Assembly: GCA_964544655.1 (NCBI GenBank) | Contig: CAZJCM010000008.1 | Span: forward strand, 13,940-77,939 | From: HyVt-443 sp964544655 | GTDB taxonomy: Bacteria; Pseudomonadota; Gammaproteobacteria; Chromatiales; Chromatiaceae | Direction of reading: 5' to 3' | DNA: 64,000 nucleotides | Translations under genes and position numbers: made by a program | Notes under the pieces: generated by a model | What the model was told of the DNA's origin: nothing | Databases searched by the model: none | What the model saw: only the letters and a program-made list of their open reading frames with translations | Part shown: positions 16,603-26,349 of the stretch, one piece after another | Layout of the letters: each line of letters opens with the position of its first letter | Position numbering within the stretch: position 1 is the stretch's first letter

Positions 16603-19182
16603 ATGACCGAATTTGCCAAAGAAGTTCTCCCGGTCAATCTTGAAGATGAGATGCAGCAGTCCTACCTCGATTACGCCATGAGCGTGATCGTCGGACGTGC
16701 CCTTCCGGACGTACGGGATGGTCTGAAGCCGGTTCATCGTCGCGTGCTCTACGCCATGCATGAGCTGGGCAACGACTGGAACAAGCCGTATAAGAAGTCG
16801 GCCCGCGTGGTCGGTGACGTGATCGGTAAGTATCATCCCCACGGCGATACCGCCGTGTACGACACCATCGTGCGCATGGCCCAGCCCTTCTCCATGCGCT
16901 ACATGCTGATCGATGGCCAGGGCAACTTCGGCTCGGTGGATGGTGATGCTCCGGCCGCCATGCGCTACACCGAGGTGCGCATGGCCCGGATCGCCCACAC
17001 TATGCTGGACGATCTGGACAAGGAAACGGTCGATTTCATCCCCAACTACGATGAATCGGAGCATGAACCTTCGGTCCTGCCGGCACGTATCCCCAATCTG
17101 CTGATCAACGGCTCCGCCGGTATCGCGGTGGGTATGGCCACCAATATCCCGCCGCACAATCTGACCGAGACGGTCAACGGTTGTCTGGCCCTGATAGATG
17201 ATCCTGAGATTACGATCGACGGCCTGATGGCCCACATTCCGGGCCCGGATTTTCCCACCGCCGCCATCATCAACGGCGCCCACGGCATCCGTGAGGCGTA
17301 TCGCACCGGTCGCGGCCGCATCTACCTGCGCGCACGCAGTGAGATCGAGACCGATGAGCGCAGCGGCAAGCAGCGTATCATCGTCCATGAGCTGCCGTAT
17401 CAGGTGAACAAGGCGCGCATGCTGGAGAAGATCGCCGAACTGGTGAAGGAGAAGCGCATCGAGGGAATCACCGAGTTGCGTGACGAGTCCGACAAGGACG
17501 GCATGCGGGTGGTGATCGAGCTGCGCCGTGGCGAGGTGGGCGAGGTGGTGCTGAACAACCTCTATCAGCACACCCAGATGCAGAGCGTGTTCGGTATCAA
17601 CATGGTCACCCTGGTGGATGGCCGGCCACGCCTGCTGAATCTCAAACAGGTGCTGGAATATTTCATCCGCCACCGCCGCGAGGTGGTGACCCGGCGTACC
17701 CTGTACGAATTGCGCAAGGCGCGGGATCGGGCCCATGTGCTGGAAGGCCTGGCCGTGGCACTGGCCAATATCGATGAGGTGATCGAGCTGATCAAGGCGG
17801 CCTCCAGCCCGGCCGAGGCGAAGCGGGGACTGCTGGAGCGCCACTGGCGTTCGGGCACTGTCGAGGCGATGCTGGAGCGTGCCGGATCCGATGCCTCCAG
17901 GCCTCAGGATCTGGCGCCGGAGTTTGGTCTCACCGATCAGGGTTATCGTCTCACCGAGACCCAGGCACAGGCCATTTTGGATCTCAAGCTTCATCGTCTT
18001 ACGGGTCTTGAGCAGGATAAAATCCTGAAAGAATACAGTGAGATAATAGATAGAATTAAAGAATTACTTGATATTCTTTCCAGTCCCGACCGCCTGATGC
18101 AGGTGATTCGTGACGAGCTGATCGCTATCCGCGATCAGTATGGCGACGAGCGCCGTACCGAGATCCTCGAGAGCCGTCTGGATCTCACCCTGGAGGACCT
18201 GATCACCGAAGAGGACGTGGTGGTGACTCTCTCCCACGCCGGCTATGCCAAGGCCCAGTCCCTGGATACCTATCGGGCCCAGCGGCGCGGCGGTAAGGGC
18301 AAGACCGCCACCGCCACCAAGGATGAGGATTTCGTCGATAAGCTGTTCGTGGCCAGTACCCACGACACCATTCTCTGCTTCTCCAGCCGCGGCCGGGTCT
18401 ACTGGCTCAAGGTGTATGAACTGCCCCAGGCCGGGCGTAACGCCCGCGGCAAGCCGATCGTCAACCTGCTGCCACTGGAGAAAGAGGAGCGGATCAATGC
18501 CGTGTTGCCGATCCGCAGCTATGACGAGGACAAGTTCGTCTTCATGGCCACCAGCTCCGGAACCGTGAAGAAGACCCGTCTGACCGATTTCTCCCGTCCC
18601 CGGGCCAGCGGCATCATCGCCGTCGACCTGCGCGGTGACGATCAGCTGGTCGGCGTCGCCATCACCGATGGCCAGCGCGATGTGATGCTGTTCACTTCGG
18701 CCGGCAAGGCGATTCGTTTCCCCGAAGATCAGGTGCGCACCATGGGCCGAACCGCCTGCGGGGTGCGTGGCATACGCCTGGCTGATGGCCAGCGGGTGAT
18801 CTCTCTCATCATCACTGGGCCAGAAGGGACGGTGCTGACGGTGACCGAGCGCGGCTTTGGCAAACGTACGCCCATCGATCAGTTCCCGGTCAAGGGCCGG
18901 GGCGGCATGGGCGTCATCTCGATCAAGACCTCGGAGCGCAACGGCAGCCAGGTGGGGGCGATCCTGGTGGACGAGCAGGATGAGGTGATGCTGATCGCCG
19001 ATGGTGGCACGCTGGTGCGTACCCCGGTGGCGGATGTATCGGTGATGGGGCGTGATACCCAGGGGGTAACCCTGATCCGGCTGTCCAAGAAGGAGCGGTT
19101 GGTCGGCATCGCCCGTATCGAATCCCTTGATGAAGATGATGGCGATGAGGAAACGGATACCCCGGTTGCCGGGGACGATTGA
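16603..19182 (+). CDS. gyrA: DNA gyrase subunit A
   Basis: 859 residues from ATG at 16603. The catalytic Tyr122 (AAMRYTEVRM) and the quinolone-determining region HPHGDTAVYD (Thr83, Asp87 in E. coli numbering) are intact. The C-terminal wheel has the GyrA box QRRGGKG and six blade-like repeats, and ends in an acidic tail. With GyrB it introduces negative supercoils. Thr83 replaces the enteric Ser; Thr is the normal residue in Pseudomonas and is not evidence of resistance. It heads the serC-serA-pheA-hisC-tyrA-aroA-cmk-rpsA run, as in other gammaproteobacteria. Confidence 0.98.
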   Translation: MTEFAKEVLPVNLEDEMQQSYLDYAMSVIVGRALPDVRDGLKPVHRRVLYAMHELGNDWNKPYKKSARVVGDVIGKYHPHGDTAVYDTIVRMAQPFSMRYMLIDGQGNFGSVDGDAPAAMRYTEVRMARIAHTMLDDLDKETVDFIPNYDESEHEPSVLPARIPNLLINGSAGIAVGMATNIPPHNLTETVNGCLALIDDPEITIDGLMAHIPGPDFPTAAIINGAHGIREAYRTGRGRIYLRARSEIETDERSGKQRIIVHELPYQVNKARMLEKIAELVKEKRIEGITELRDESDKDGMRVVIELRRGEVGEVVLNNLYQHTQMQSVFGINMVTLVDGRPRLLNLKQVLEYFIRHRREVVTRRTLYELRKARDRAHVLEGLAVALANIDEVIELIKAASSPAEAKRGLLERHWRSGTVEAMLERAGSDASRPQDLAPEFGLTDQGYRLTETQAQAILDLKLHRLTGLEQDKILKEYSEIIDRIKELLDILSSPDRLMQVIRDELIAIRDQYGDERRTEILESRLDLTLEDLITEEDVVVTLSHAGYAKAQSLDTYRAQRRGGKGKTATATKDEDFVDKLFVASTHDTILCFSSRGRVYWLKVYELPQAGRNARGKPIVNLLPLEKEERINAVLPIRSYDEDKFVFMATSSGTVKKTRLTDFSRPRASGIIAVDLRGDDQLVGVAITDGQRDVMLFTSAGKAIRFPEDQVRTMGRTACGVRGIRLADGQRVISLIITGPEGTVLTVTERGFGKRTPIDQFPVKGRGGMGVISIKTSERNGSQVGAILVDEQDEVMLIADGGTLVRTPVADVSVMGRDTQGVTLIRLSKKERLVGIARIESLDEDDGDEETDTPVAGDD

Positions 19183-19280
19183 GCGTCCGGTTGTTTGCTA
19201 TCCATCGGGACGGGTCGGAGCCATGCTGTATGGACAGCGTGATTCGATCCTTTGATGTAAGAGTGAATCTGTTTCACTTG

Positions 19281-19397
19281 CAACTGTTCAGCTGCCATGA
19301 GGATTCAGCACAAATCGCTGAATTGGCAGGTACTGACGGGGGTCAGAAGAAACAGCCGCTGGCAGCGATGACCATGAGGGCAATTGAACAGTTACAC
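19281..19397. repeat. Nested palindromic repeat, core-deleted copy
   Basis: AACTGTTCAGCTGCCATGAGG on the left pairs with GGGCAATTGAACAGTT on the right with mismatches. Bases 19284-19305 match 1641-1662 of copy A in 21 of 22 positions. AGAAGAAACAGCCG near 19347 is one inner arm, but the GC-rich central hairpin is missing. It occupies the gyrA-serC gap. Confidence 0.6.
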
Positions 19398-19432
19398 TGA
19401 CTTTTTCTTAACGTTGTACCGGAGAGCCAAAG

Positions 19433-20512
19433 ATGTCCAGAGTCTATAATTTCAGCGCGGGTCCGGCTGCTTTGCCGGAAGAGGTGTTACGGCAGGCCCA
19501 GGAGGAGATGCTCGACTGGCGTGGCAGCGGCATGTCGGTGATGGAGATGAGCCATCGTGGCAAAGAGTTCACCTCCATCGCCGAGCAGGCGGAGGCGGAT
19601 CTGCGCGAGTTGATGGCGATACCGGACAACTACAAGGTGTTGTTCCTGCAGGGCGGGGCCTCGGCCCAGTTCGCCATGGTGCCGATGAACCTGCTGGGCG
19701 GGAAGAAAGGCGCCGACTACATCAATACCGGCTCCTGGTCGAAGAAGGCGATCGCCGAGGCGAAACGCTACTGTGAAGTGAACATCGCCGGTGCCAGTCC
19801 GGAAGGCCGGTTTGCGGTCCCGGCCCAGGACGATCTGCAGTTGAGCGGGGATGCGGCCTACGTCCACTATACCCCCAATGAGACCATTCAGGGCATCGAG
19901 TTCCCCTACCTGCCGGAGACCGGCGATGTACCACTGGTGGCGGATTTCTCCTCCACCATCCTGTCGCGGCCGGTGGATGTTTCGAAGTACGGCATCATCT
20001 ATGCCGGTGCGCAGAAGAATATCGGCCCGGCCGGGCTGACGGTGGTGATCGTGCGCGAAGATCTGATCGGTGAGCCCATTGCCGGCACGCCCACCATGTT
20101 CAACTATGCCACCATGGCCAACGCCGGCTCCATGTACAACACCCCGCCGACCTACGGCTGGTATCTGGCCGGCCTGGTATTTCAGTGGCTGAAGCGTAAT
20201 GGCGGCCTGGAGGTGATGGCGGTAATCAACGAGCGCAAGGCCGAGGCTCTGTATAAGGCGATCGATGACTCCGACTTCTACAACAATCCGGTGGATCCGG
20301 CCTGCCGCTCCTGGATGAATGTCCCCTTCACCCTGGCGGATGCGGAATTGGATGCCACCTTCCTGGCCGAGGCCAAGGAAGCGGGTCTGGTCACCCTCAA
20401 GGGGCACCGCTCGGTGGGCGGCATGCGCGCCAGCATCTACAACGCCATGCCGGAAGAGGGGGTGCAGGCCCTGATTCAGTTCATGGCCGAGTTTGAGAAG
20501 CGCCACGGTTGA
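19433..20512 (+). CDS. serC: Phosphoserine aminotransferase
   Basis: 359 residues, family length. The class V aminotransferase lysine is in GIIYAGAQKNIGPAGLTVVIV; the N-terminal YNFSAGPAALP and FLQGGASAQFAMVPMNLL motifs are diagnostic for SerC. It converts 3-phosphohydroxypyruvate to phosphoserine using PLP and glutamate, and also serves pyridoxal synthesis. ATG follows GGAGAG by a normal spacing. It is followed 34 bases later by serA, so two steps of serine synthesis are adjacent. Confidence 0.97.
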   Translation: MSRVYNFSAGPAALPEEVLRQAQEEMLDWRGSGMSVMEMSHRGKEFTSIAEQAEADLRELMAIPDNYKVLFLQGGASAQFAMVPMNLLGGKKGADYINTGSWSKKAIAEAKRYCEVNIAGASPEGRFAVPAQDDLQLSGDAAYVHYTPNETIQGIEFPYLPETGDVPLVADFSSTILSRPVDVSKYGIIYAGAQKNIGPAGLTVVIVREDLIGEPIAGTPTMFNYATMANAGSMYNTPPTYGWYLAGLVFQWLKRNGGLEVMAVINERKAEALYKAIDDSDFYNNPVDPACRSWMNVPFTLADAELDATFLAEAKEAGLVTLKGHRSVGGMRASIYNAMPEEGVQALIQFMAEFEKRHG

Positions 20513-20546
20513 TCAAGGGGCTGCATAATATAAAGGATTAAAAAAG

Positions 20547-21728
20547 ATGTATAAGATACTGACATTGAATAATATTGCTGTTGCCGGGCTGGATCGCCTG
20601 CCACGCGAGAAATACGAGGTGGCGTCGGAGATCTCCCATCCGGATGCCATCCTGCTACGCTCCTATAAGATGCACGACATGGAGATCCCGCAGACGGTGA
20701 AGGCGATCGGGCGCGCCGGCGCGGGGGTGAACAATATCCCGGTGGAGCGGATGACCGAACAGGGGGTGGCGGTGTTCAATGCCCCCGGCGCCAATTCCAA
20801 CGCGGTCAAGGAACTGGTGGTGGCGGGCATGCTGATGGCGGCCCGCAACCTGGGCCAGGCGTGGGATTTCTCCCGCGGTCTGAGCGGTGAGGATGCGGAG
20901 ATCAACAAGGCGGTGGAGCAGGGCAAGAAACAGTTCGTCGGTTTCGAACTGCCGGGCCGCACCTTGGGCGTCATCGGCCTGGGCGCGATCGGTGTGAAGG
21001 TGGCCAACGCCGCCCGTGCCCTGGGGATGAACGTGATCGGGTACGATCCCACCATCACCGTGCAGAGCGCCTGGAAGCTGGCCGCTGACGTGGAGCAGGC
21101 CCTGAGCGTGGACGACCTGCTCTCCCGCGCCGACTTCGTCACCTTCCATGTCCCCCTGGTGGAATCCACCAAGAACATGATCAACGAAGAGCGGCTGAGG
21201 CTGATGAAGGATGGCTCGGTGCTGCTCAACTTCGCCCGTTCCGGCATCATCGATGACCAGGCGGCGGTGGCGGCCCTGGATGCGGGTAAGCTGTACGCCT
21301 ATGTCTGCGACTTCCCCAGCAACCTGTTGAAGGACCATCCGCGCTGCATCACCCTGCCGCACCTGGGGGCCTCCACCAGGGAGGCGGAGGAGAACTGTGC
21401 CATCATGGTGGCGGAAGAGGTGAAGGACTACCTGGAAAACGGCAACATCAGCAACTCGGTCAATTTTCCAGCTATCACTCTGCCGCGCAACGGTGGTTAT
21501 CGCATCGCGGTGGTCAACTCCAATGTGCCCAATATGGTGGGTCAGATCTCAACCGACCTGGCCGACTCCGGGCTCAATATCGTCGACATGCTGAACAAGT
21601 CCCGGGGCGACATCGCCGTCACCCTGATGGACATGAACAAAGAACCCGATCAGGCGACTCTGGAGCGTATCGCGGCCATCGATGGTGTGCTCTCGGTACG
21701 TTGCCTGGGCTGTGGTCGGGAAGCCTGA
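20547..21728 (+). CDS. serA: D-3-phosphoglycerate dehydrogenase
   Basis: 393 residues. NAD-binding GVIGLGAIGVKVANAA, the substrate-domain GRAGAGVNNIPVE and the catalytic Arg/Glu/His set (NFARSGIIDD, TLPHLGAST) are present. A C-terminal ACT domain starts near residue 317 (YRIAVVNSNVPNMVGQIST) and may give serine feedback. The length is shorter than E. coli SerA (410) and the N-terminus differs. Placement between serC and pheA is a departure from the usual supraoperon order. Confidence 0.95.
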   Translation: MYKILTLNNIAVAGLDRLPREKYEVASEISHPDAILLRSYKMHDMEIPQTVKAIGRAGAGVNNIPVERMTEQGVAVFNAPGANSNAVKELVVAGMLMAARNLGQAWDFSRGLSGEDAEINKAVEQGKKQFVGFELPGRTLGVIGLGAIGVKVANAARALGMNVIGYDPTITVQSAWKLAADVEQALSVDDLLSRADFVTFHVPLVESTKNMINEERLRLMKDGSVLLNFARSGIIDDQAAVAALDAGKLYAYVCDFPSNLLKDHPRCITLPHLGASTREAEENCAIMVAEEVKDYLENGNISNSVNFPAITLPRNGGYRIAVVNSNVPNMVGQISTDLADSGLNIVDMLNKSRGDIAVTLMDMNKEPDQATLERIAAIDGVLSVRCLGCGREA

Positions 21729-21740
21729 GTAGCCGGTGGC

Positions 21741-22826
21741 ATGAGCAGCGAGGTGAAACTACAGGCCATTCGTGAGCGTATCGATGCGCTGGACCTGCAG
21801 ATCCAGGAGTTGATCAATCAGCGCGCCGAAGCGGCCAAGGAAGTGGCTGCCATCAAACTGGAGGAGGACAAGGATGCCTTCTTCTACCGCCCGGAACGGG
21901 AAGCAGCGATCCTGAAGCAGGTGCAGAAGCGCAACACCGGTCCGATGGGTGACGAGGAGATGGCGCGGCTGTTCCGTGAGATCATGTCCGCCTGCCTCGC
22001 CCTGGAACAGCCACTGAGTATCGCCTACCTGGGGCCGGAGGGGACCTTTACCCAGGCCGCCGCGTTGAAGCACTTCGGCCACTCCATCCGTACCCGGCCG
22101 TTGGGCTCCATATCCGATGTGTTTCGGGAGGTGGAGTCGGGCAGCGCCCATTACGGTGTAGTGCCGGTGGAGAACTCCACCGAGGGAATAATCAACCACA
22201 CCCTGGACATGTTCATTCGCTCGCCGCTGTTCATCTGTGGCGAGGTGAGCCTGCGCATCCACCACCACCTGCTCTCCCTGGAGGCGGATCTGGAGTCGGT
22301 ACAGCGGGTCTATTCCCATCAGCAGTCCCTGGCCCAGTGCCGGCTCTGGCTGGACCGGAATCTGCCACAGGCGGAGCAGATCACCGTCGGCAGCAATGCG
22401 GAGGCGGCGAAGAAGGTGCGTGACGACCCCGGCTCAGCGGCCATAGCCAGCGAGATGGCTGCCGAGCTGTACCAGCTCAAGGGGCTGGCGCGCAACATCG
22501 AGGACGAGCCGGACAATACCACCCGGTTCCTGGTCGTCGGGCGGCAGAAGGCCCTGCCCAGTGGCGATGACAAGACCACCTTCATCTGTGCCACCCGTAA
22601 CGTTGCCGGCGGTCTCAGTCAGTTGCTGTCGCCGCTGGGGCGGCACGGTATCAGCATGACCCGGATCGAGTCCCGCCCGTCCCGCCAGGGCAACTGGGAC
22701 TATGTCTTCTTCATCGACATCGAAGGCCACCAGGACGATGCCAACGTGGCCAGTGCGCTGGAGGATCTGCAGCAGCAGGCGCGGATGTTGAAGATCCTGG
22801 GCTCGTACCCCAACGCCGTCTTGTAG
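21741..22826 (+). CDS. pheA: Bifunctional chorismate mutase / prephenate dehydratase
   Basis: 361 residues. AroQ-type chorismate mutase at about 1-95 (LQAIRERIDALDLQIQELIN, REIMSACLALE), prephenate dehydratase at about 95-270 (YLGPEGTFTQAAAL, GVVPVENSTEGIINHTLDMF, NTTRFLVVG), and a C-terminal ACT regulatory domain (LSPLGRHGISMTRIESRPSR). It makes phenylpyruvate from chorismate. It begins 12 bases after serA. The ESRP motif suggests phenylalanine feedback control. Confidence 0.97.
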   Translation: MSSEVKLQAIRERIDALDLQIQELINQRAEAAKEVAAIKLEEDKDAFFYRPEREAAILKQVQKRNTGPMGDEEMARLFREIMSACLALEQPLSIAYLGPEGTFTQAAALKHFGHSIRTRPLGSISDVFREVESGSAHYGVVPVENSTEGIINHTLDMFIRSPLFICGEVSLRIHHHLLSLEADLESVQRVYSHQQSLAQCRLWLDRNLPQAEQITVGSNAEAAKKVRDDPGSAAIASEMAAELYQLKGLARNIEDEPDNTTRFLVVGRQKALPSGDDKTTFICATRNVAGGLSQLLSPLGRHGISMTRIESRPSRQGNWDYVFFIDIEGHQDDANVASALEDLQQQARMLKILGSYPNAVL

Positions 22827-22893
22827 AAGCGACAATCCCGACTACAACTGAACAGTTACGAATATTGATCCAACCACCAGGGCTCATTGATCC

Positions 22894-24003
22894 ATGAATC
22901 AGCCAGACAACCGATTTCTCACCATTGCCGCCCCCGGCATCGCCAATCTGAAACCCTATGTTCCGGGTAAACCGGTCTCCGAACTGGAGCGGGAACTGGG
23001 TATCAGTGACTCGGTCAAACTCGCCTCGAACGAGAATCCCCTGGGCTGCAGCGAGCAGGCGAAAGCGGCGATCAGGGATGAACTGGGGCAGGTGGCCCGC
23101 TATCCCGATGGCGGCGGTTTCGCCCTGATCGATGTGCTGGCGCAAAAGCACGGTGTCGATCCCGCCTGCATCACCCTGGGCAACGGTTCCAACGATGTGC
23201 TCGATATGATCGCCCGGGTGTTTCTCGCCCCCGGCTGTGAGTCCCTCTTCTCCCAATACGCCTTCGCCGTCTACCCCATCAGCAGCCAGGCCGTTGGCGC
23301 CACCCTGCGTATCGCCCCCGCCCGGGACTATGGCCACGACCTGGAACAGATGATGAATCTGGTTGGTGACCGCACTCGGGTGGTCTGGATCGCCAACCCC
23401 AACAATCCCACCGGCACCTGGCTCGACGAGGAGACGCTGGAGAACTTCATCGCCGGTGTGCCGGCGGATGTGATGGTGGTGGTGGATGAGGCCTATATCG
23501 AATATGTGGATCAGGCGGACTATCCCGATGCCAGTCGCTGGCTGGACCGATACCCGAACCTGATCGTCACCCGAACCTTCTCCAAGGCCTATGGGCTGGC
23601 CTCCCTGCGCATCGGTTACGGTCTGTCCCATCCCGATGTAGCGGACCTGCTGAACCGGGTGCGCCAGCCGTTCAACGTCAACAGCATGGCCCAGGCCGCG
23701 GCCTTGGCTGCCCTGGACGACCAGGCATTCATCCAGCGGGCAGTGGCGGTGAATCGGGAAGGCATGGCCCAGCTGACCAGCGGCTTGCAGCAGCTGGGAC
23801 TTGGTTACATCCCCTCGGTGGGCAACTTCGTTACCATCGACCTGGGCCGGCCGGCGGCGGAGGTGGATCAGGCCCTGCTGCGGGAGGGTTGCATCGTGCG
23901 ACCGGTGGCCAACTACGGCCTGCCCAATCATTTGCGGGTCTCGGTGGGACTGAAGGAGGAGAACTCCCGTTTTCTCCAGGCCCTGGAAAAGGTCCTCGGC
24001 TGA
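22894..24003 (+). CDS. hisC: Histidinol-phosphate aminotransferase (aromatic aminotransferase role likely)
   Basis: 369 residues of a class I/II PLP aminotransferase. KLASNENPLG, NPNNPTGTW, VVDEAYIEY and the PLP lysine in TRTFSKAYGLASLRIGYG are the HisC signatures. Its place between pheA and tyrA, away from other his genes, fits the hisC2 paralogue of Pseudomonas, whose enzyme serves aromatic amino acid synthesis. The sequence alone does not decide the substrate. Stop overlaps the tyrA start by one base. Confidence 0.92.
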   Translation: MNQPDNRFLTIAAPGIANLKPYVPGKPVSELERELGISDSVKLASNENPLGCSEQAKAAIRDELGQVARYPDGGGFALIDVLAQKHGVDPACITLGNGSNDVLDMIARVFLAPGCESLFSQYAFAVYPISSQAVGATLRIAPARDYGHDLEQMMNLVGDRTRVVWIANPNNPTGTWLDEETLENFIAGVPADVMVVVDEAYIEYVDQADYPDASRWLDRYPNLIVTRTFSKAYGLASLRIGYGLSHPDVADLLNRVRQPFNVNSMAQAAALAALDDQAFIQRAVAVNREGMAQLTSGLQQLGLGYIPSVGNFVTIDLGRPAAEVDQALLREGCIVRPVANYGLPNHLRVSVGLKEENSRFLQALEKVLG

Positions 24004-24884
24004 TGTTGATCCGCCGTCTGGCCATTATCGGGGTGGGATTGATCGGCGGTTCCCTCGCCCGTGCCCTGCGTGCCGCTGGTGAGGTGGGCGAGGTGGTCGG
24101 TTGTGGCCGTGGCCGCCCCAACCTGGAGCGGGCGCTGGAGCTGGGCGTGATCGACCGTTTCACCCATGATGTGGGAGAGGCGGTAACAGGGGCTGATATG
24201 GTGTTTCTGGCGGTTCCCCTGGGGGCCATGGGCGATACCTTCGCCGCCATGCGGGGCCATCTGGACGCCGATGCAGTAATCACTGATGGTGGCAGCGCCA
24301 AGGCCAGCGTGGTGGCGGCCTGCCGGCAGGGTCTGGGGGAGTTGCCGACTGGTTTCGTGCCTGGGCACCCCATCGCAGGCACCGAAAACAGCGGCGTCGA
24401 GGCCTCATTCGCTGAACTCTATAACAACCGGCGTATCATTCTGACCCCTCTGGAAACGACCTCTTCTGAAGCGCTGGACAAGGTCGCCCGCATGTGGCGG
24501 CTGTGTGGGGCGGATGTTACAGAAATGTCGGTGGCGCACCATGATGAAGTGCTGGCCGCCACTTCTCACCTGCCCCATATGCTCGCCTTCAGCTTGGTGG
24601 ATACCCTGGCCCGAATGAAGGAGAACGACGAGATCTTCCGCTATGCGGCCGGTGGTTTCCGGGACTTCACCCGCATCGCCTCCAGCAATCCGGTGATGTG
24701 GCGGGACATCTGTGTCGCCAACCGGGATGCTATCGGTGAGGTGATGGACCGCTATATCCAGGAGATGAGCGAACTGTCCGAGACCATCAAACGGGGTGAC
24801 GGCGAGCAACTGCTGGAGGTGTTCAGTCGTGCCAAGGCAGCCCGCGACCGCTATGTGGATGGACTGCTGGATGCGCCTGAATAG
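24003..24884 (+). CDS. tyrA: Prephenate dehydrogenase
   Basis: 293 residues from ATG at 24003 (an upstream extension in frame lies inside hisC). Rossmann motif IIGVGLIGGSLARAL is at the N-terminus; GHPIAGTENSGVEAS and the active-site His in VAHHDEVLAATSHLPHM match the family. It oxidatively decarboxylates prephenate (or arogenate) on the way to tyrosine. Not fused to chorismate mutase or aroA, in contrast to some relatives. Confidence 0.95.
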   Translation: MLIRRLAIIGVGLIGGSLARALRAAGEVGEVVGCGRGRPNLERALELGVIDRFTHDVGEAVTGADMVFLAVPLGAMGDTFAAMRGHLDADAVITDGGSAKASVVAACRQGLGELPTGFVPGHPIAGTENSGVEASFAELYNNRRIILTPLETTSSEALDKVARMWRLCGADVTEMSVAHHDEVLAATSHLPHMLAFSLVDTLARMKENDEIFRYAAGGFRDFTRIASSNPVMWRDICVANRDAIGEVMDRYIQEMSELSETIKRGDGEQLLEVFSRAKAARDRYVDGLLDAPE

Positions 24885-25004
24885 ATAATCCAACAGCACT
24901 TATCCACCCTGCATCAGCCTGTGAGCGCTGTCGCTGCTGCGCCCTACTTATTTACTTCACTGGCTCATCCGGCTAAGCTTTCCAACCTTTTTTTCAGGTC
25001 TTTT

Positions 25005-26348
25005 ATGACGCCGGAGGCCGGTTTGAGCTCTTCCGATCAACTGTTGTTTTCCGCCAGGCCGGGCGGCAGCCTCTCCGGGACCCTTCGCGTTCCGGGGGAC
25101 AAATCCATCTCCCACCGCTCCATCATGCTTGGTGCACTGGCTGAGGGGATCACCCGCGTCAGCGGCTTTCTGGAAGGGGCCGACAGCCTGGCCACGCTGA
25201 ACGCGTTTCGCCGCATGGGCGTCCGGATAGAGGGGCCGGAGGCCGGACGGGTGACCATCCATGGGGTCGGCATGCAGGGACTGCAGCAGCCGGACGGCCC
25301 CCTCGATCTGGGCAATTCAGGCACCTCCATGCGTCTGCTCAGCGGTCTGCTGGCGGGCCAGAGATTTCCCCTTACGCTGACTGGCGACAGCTCACTCTCC
25401 AGCCGTCCCATGCGCCGGGTCACTGACCCCCTGGCATTGATGGGGGCGCGGATCAGTGCCACGGAGCAGGGCACCGCGCCGCTTCGGATTGAGCCGGCGG
25501 ATAAGTTGCAAGGCATCGATTACCCGCTGCCGGTGGCCAGTGCCCAGGTCAAATCCTGCCTGCTGCTGGCCGGGCTCTATGCCGGGGGGGAGACCTGTGT
25601 CACCGAACCGGCACCGACCCGGGATCACACCGAGCGCATGCTGCAGGGCTTTGGCTATCCGGTGCGGCGCAGTGGCAACCGCATCTGTCTCACTGGCGGC
25701 GGCCGCCTGCAGGGCTGTGATCTGGATGTGCCGGCCGATATATCGTCTGCCGCTTTCTTTCTCGTCGGTGCCAGTATCGCCTCCGGCTCAGACCTTTTAT
25801 TGGAGCATGTGGGCGTCAACCCGACCCGGGATGGTGTGATCAACATACTGCGCCAGATGGGGGCCGACATCGAGTTGCTCAACCCGCGTCAGGCGGGCGG
25901 AGAGCCGGTGGCCGATCTGCGGGTGCGCAGCGCGCCGCTGCATGGCATCCGCATACCAGAGGCACAGGTGCCGCTGGCCATCGATGAGTTTCCGGCCATT
26001 TTCATCGCCGCCGCCTGCGCCGAGGGGGAGACGGTACTCACTGGCGCGGAAGAGTTGCGGGTGAAGGAGAGCGACCGGATTCAGGTGATGGCAGACGGGC
26101 TGCAAGCCCTGGGTGTCGATGCGCGGCCCACGGCCGACGGTATGCGTATCCAGGGGGGCACGCTGAAGGGGGGTGAGGTGGATAGCCACGGCGACCACCG
26201 TATCGCCATGTCCTTCGCCATGGCGGCCCTGCGGGCAAGTGGTGAGATTCGTATCACCGACTGTGACAATGTCGACACCTCGTTTCCCGGTTTCGTCGGG
26301 CTGGCGTCCCGCGCCGGGCTGGATGTGACCGAACAGAGGGGCCGTTGA
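25005..26348 (+). CDS. aroA: EPSP synthase (3-phosphoshikimate 1-carboxyvinyltransferase)
   Basis: 447 residues from ATG at 25005; a GTG at 24921 would add 28 residues without family similarity. LRVPGDKSISHRSIMLGALAEG and LGNSGTSMRLLSGLL are the substrate loops; KESDRIQVMADGLQALG and SHGDHRIAMSFAMAAL complete the active site. It joins shikimate-3-phosphate and PEP. The sequence around GNSGTSMR is closest to class II-type enzymes by memory, which would need alignment to confirm. It is followed directly by cmk. Confidence 0.96.
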   Translation: MTPEAGLSSSDQLLFSARPGGSLSGTLRVPGDKSISHRSIMLGALAEGITRVSGFLEGADSLATLNAFRRMGVRIEGPEAGRVTIHGVGMQGLQQPDGPLDLGNSGTSMRLLSGLLAGQRFPLTLTGDSSLSSRPMRRVTDPLALMGARISATEQGTAPLRIEPADKLQGIDYPLPVASAQVKSCLLLAGLYAGGETCVTEPAPTRDHTERMLQGFGYPVRRSGNRICLTGGGRLQGCDLDVPADISSAAFFLVGASIASGSDLLLEHVGVNPTRDGVINILRQMGADIELLNPRQAGGEPVADLRVRSAPLHGIRIPEAQVPLAIDEFPAIFIAAACAEGETVLTGAEELRVKESDRIQVMADGLQALGVDARPTADGMRIQGGTLKGGEVDSHGDHRIAMSFAMAALRASGEIRITDCDNVDTSFPGFVGLASRAGLDVTEQRGR

Positions 26349-26349
26349 G

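Noticed and set aside
16840..16866. GyrA Thr83 as a resistance change
   Set aside because: Thr is the wild-type residue in Pseudomonas and others; no inference on resistance is justified.
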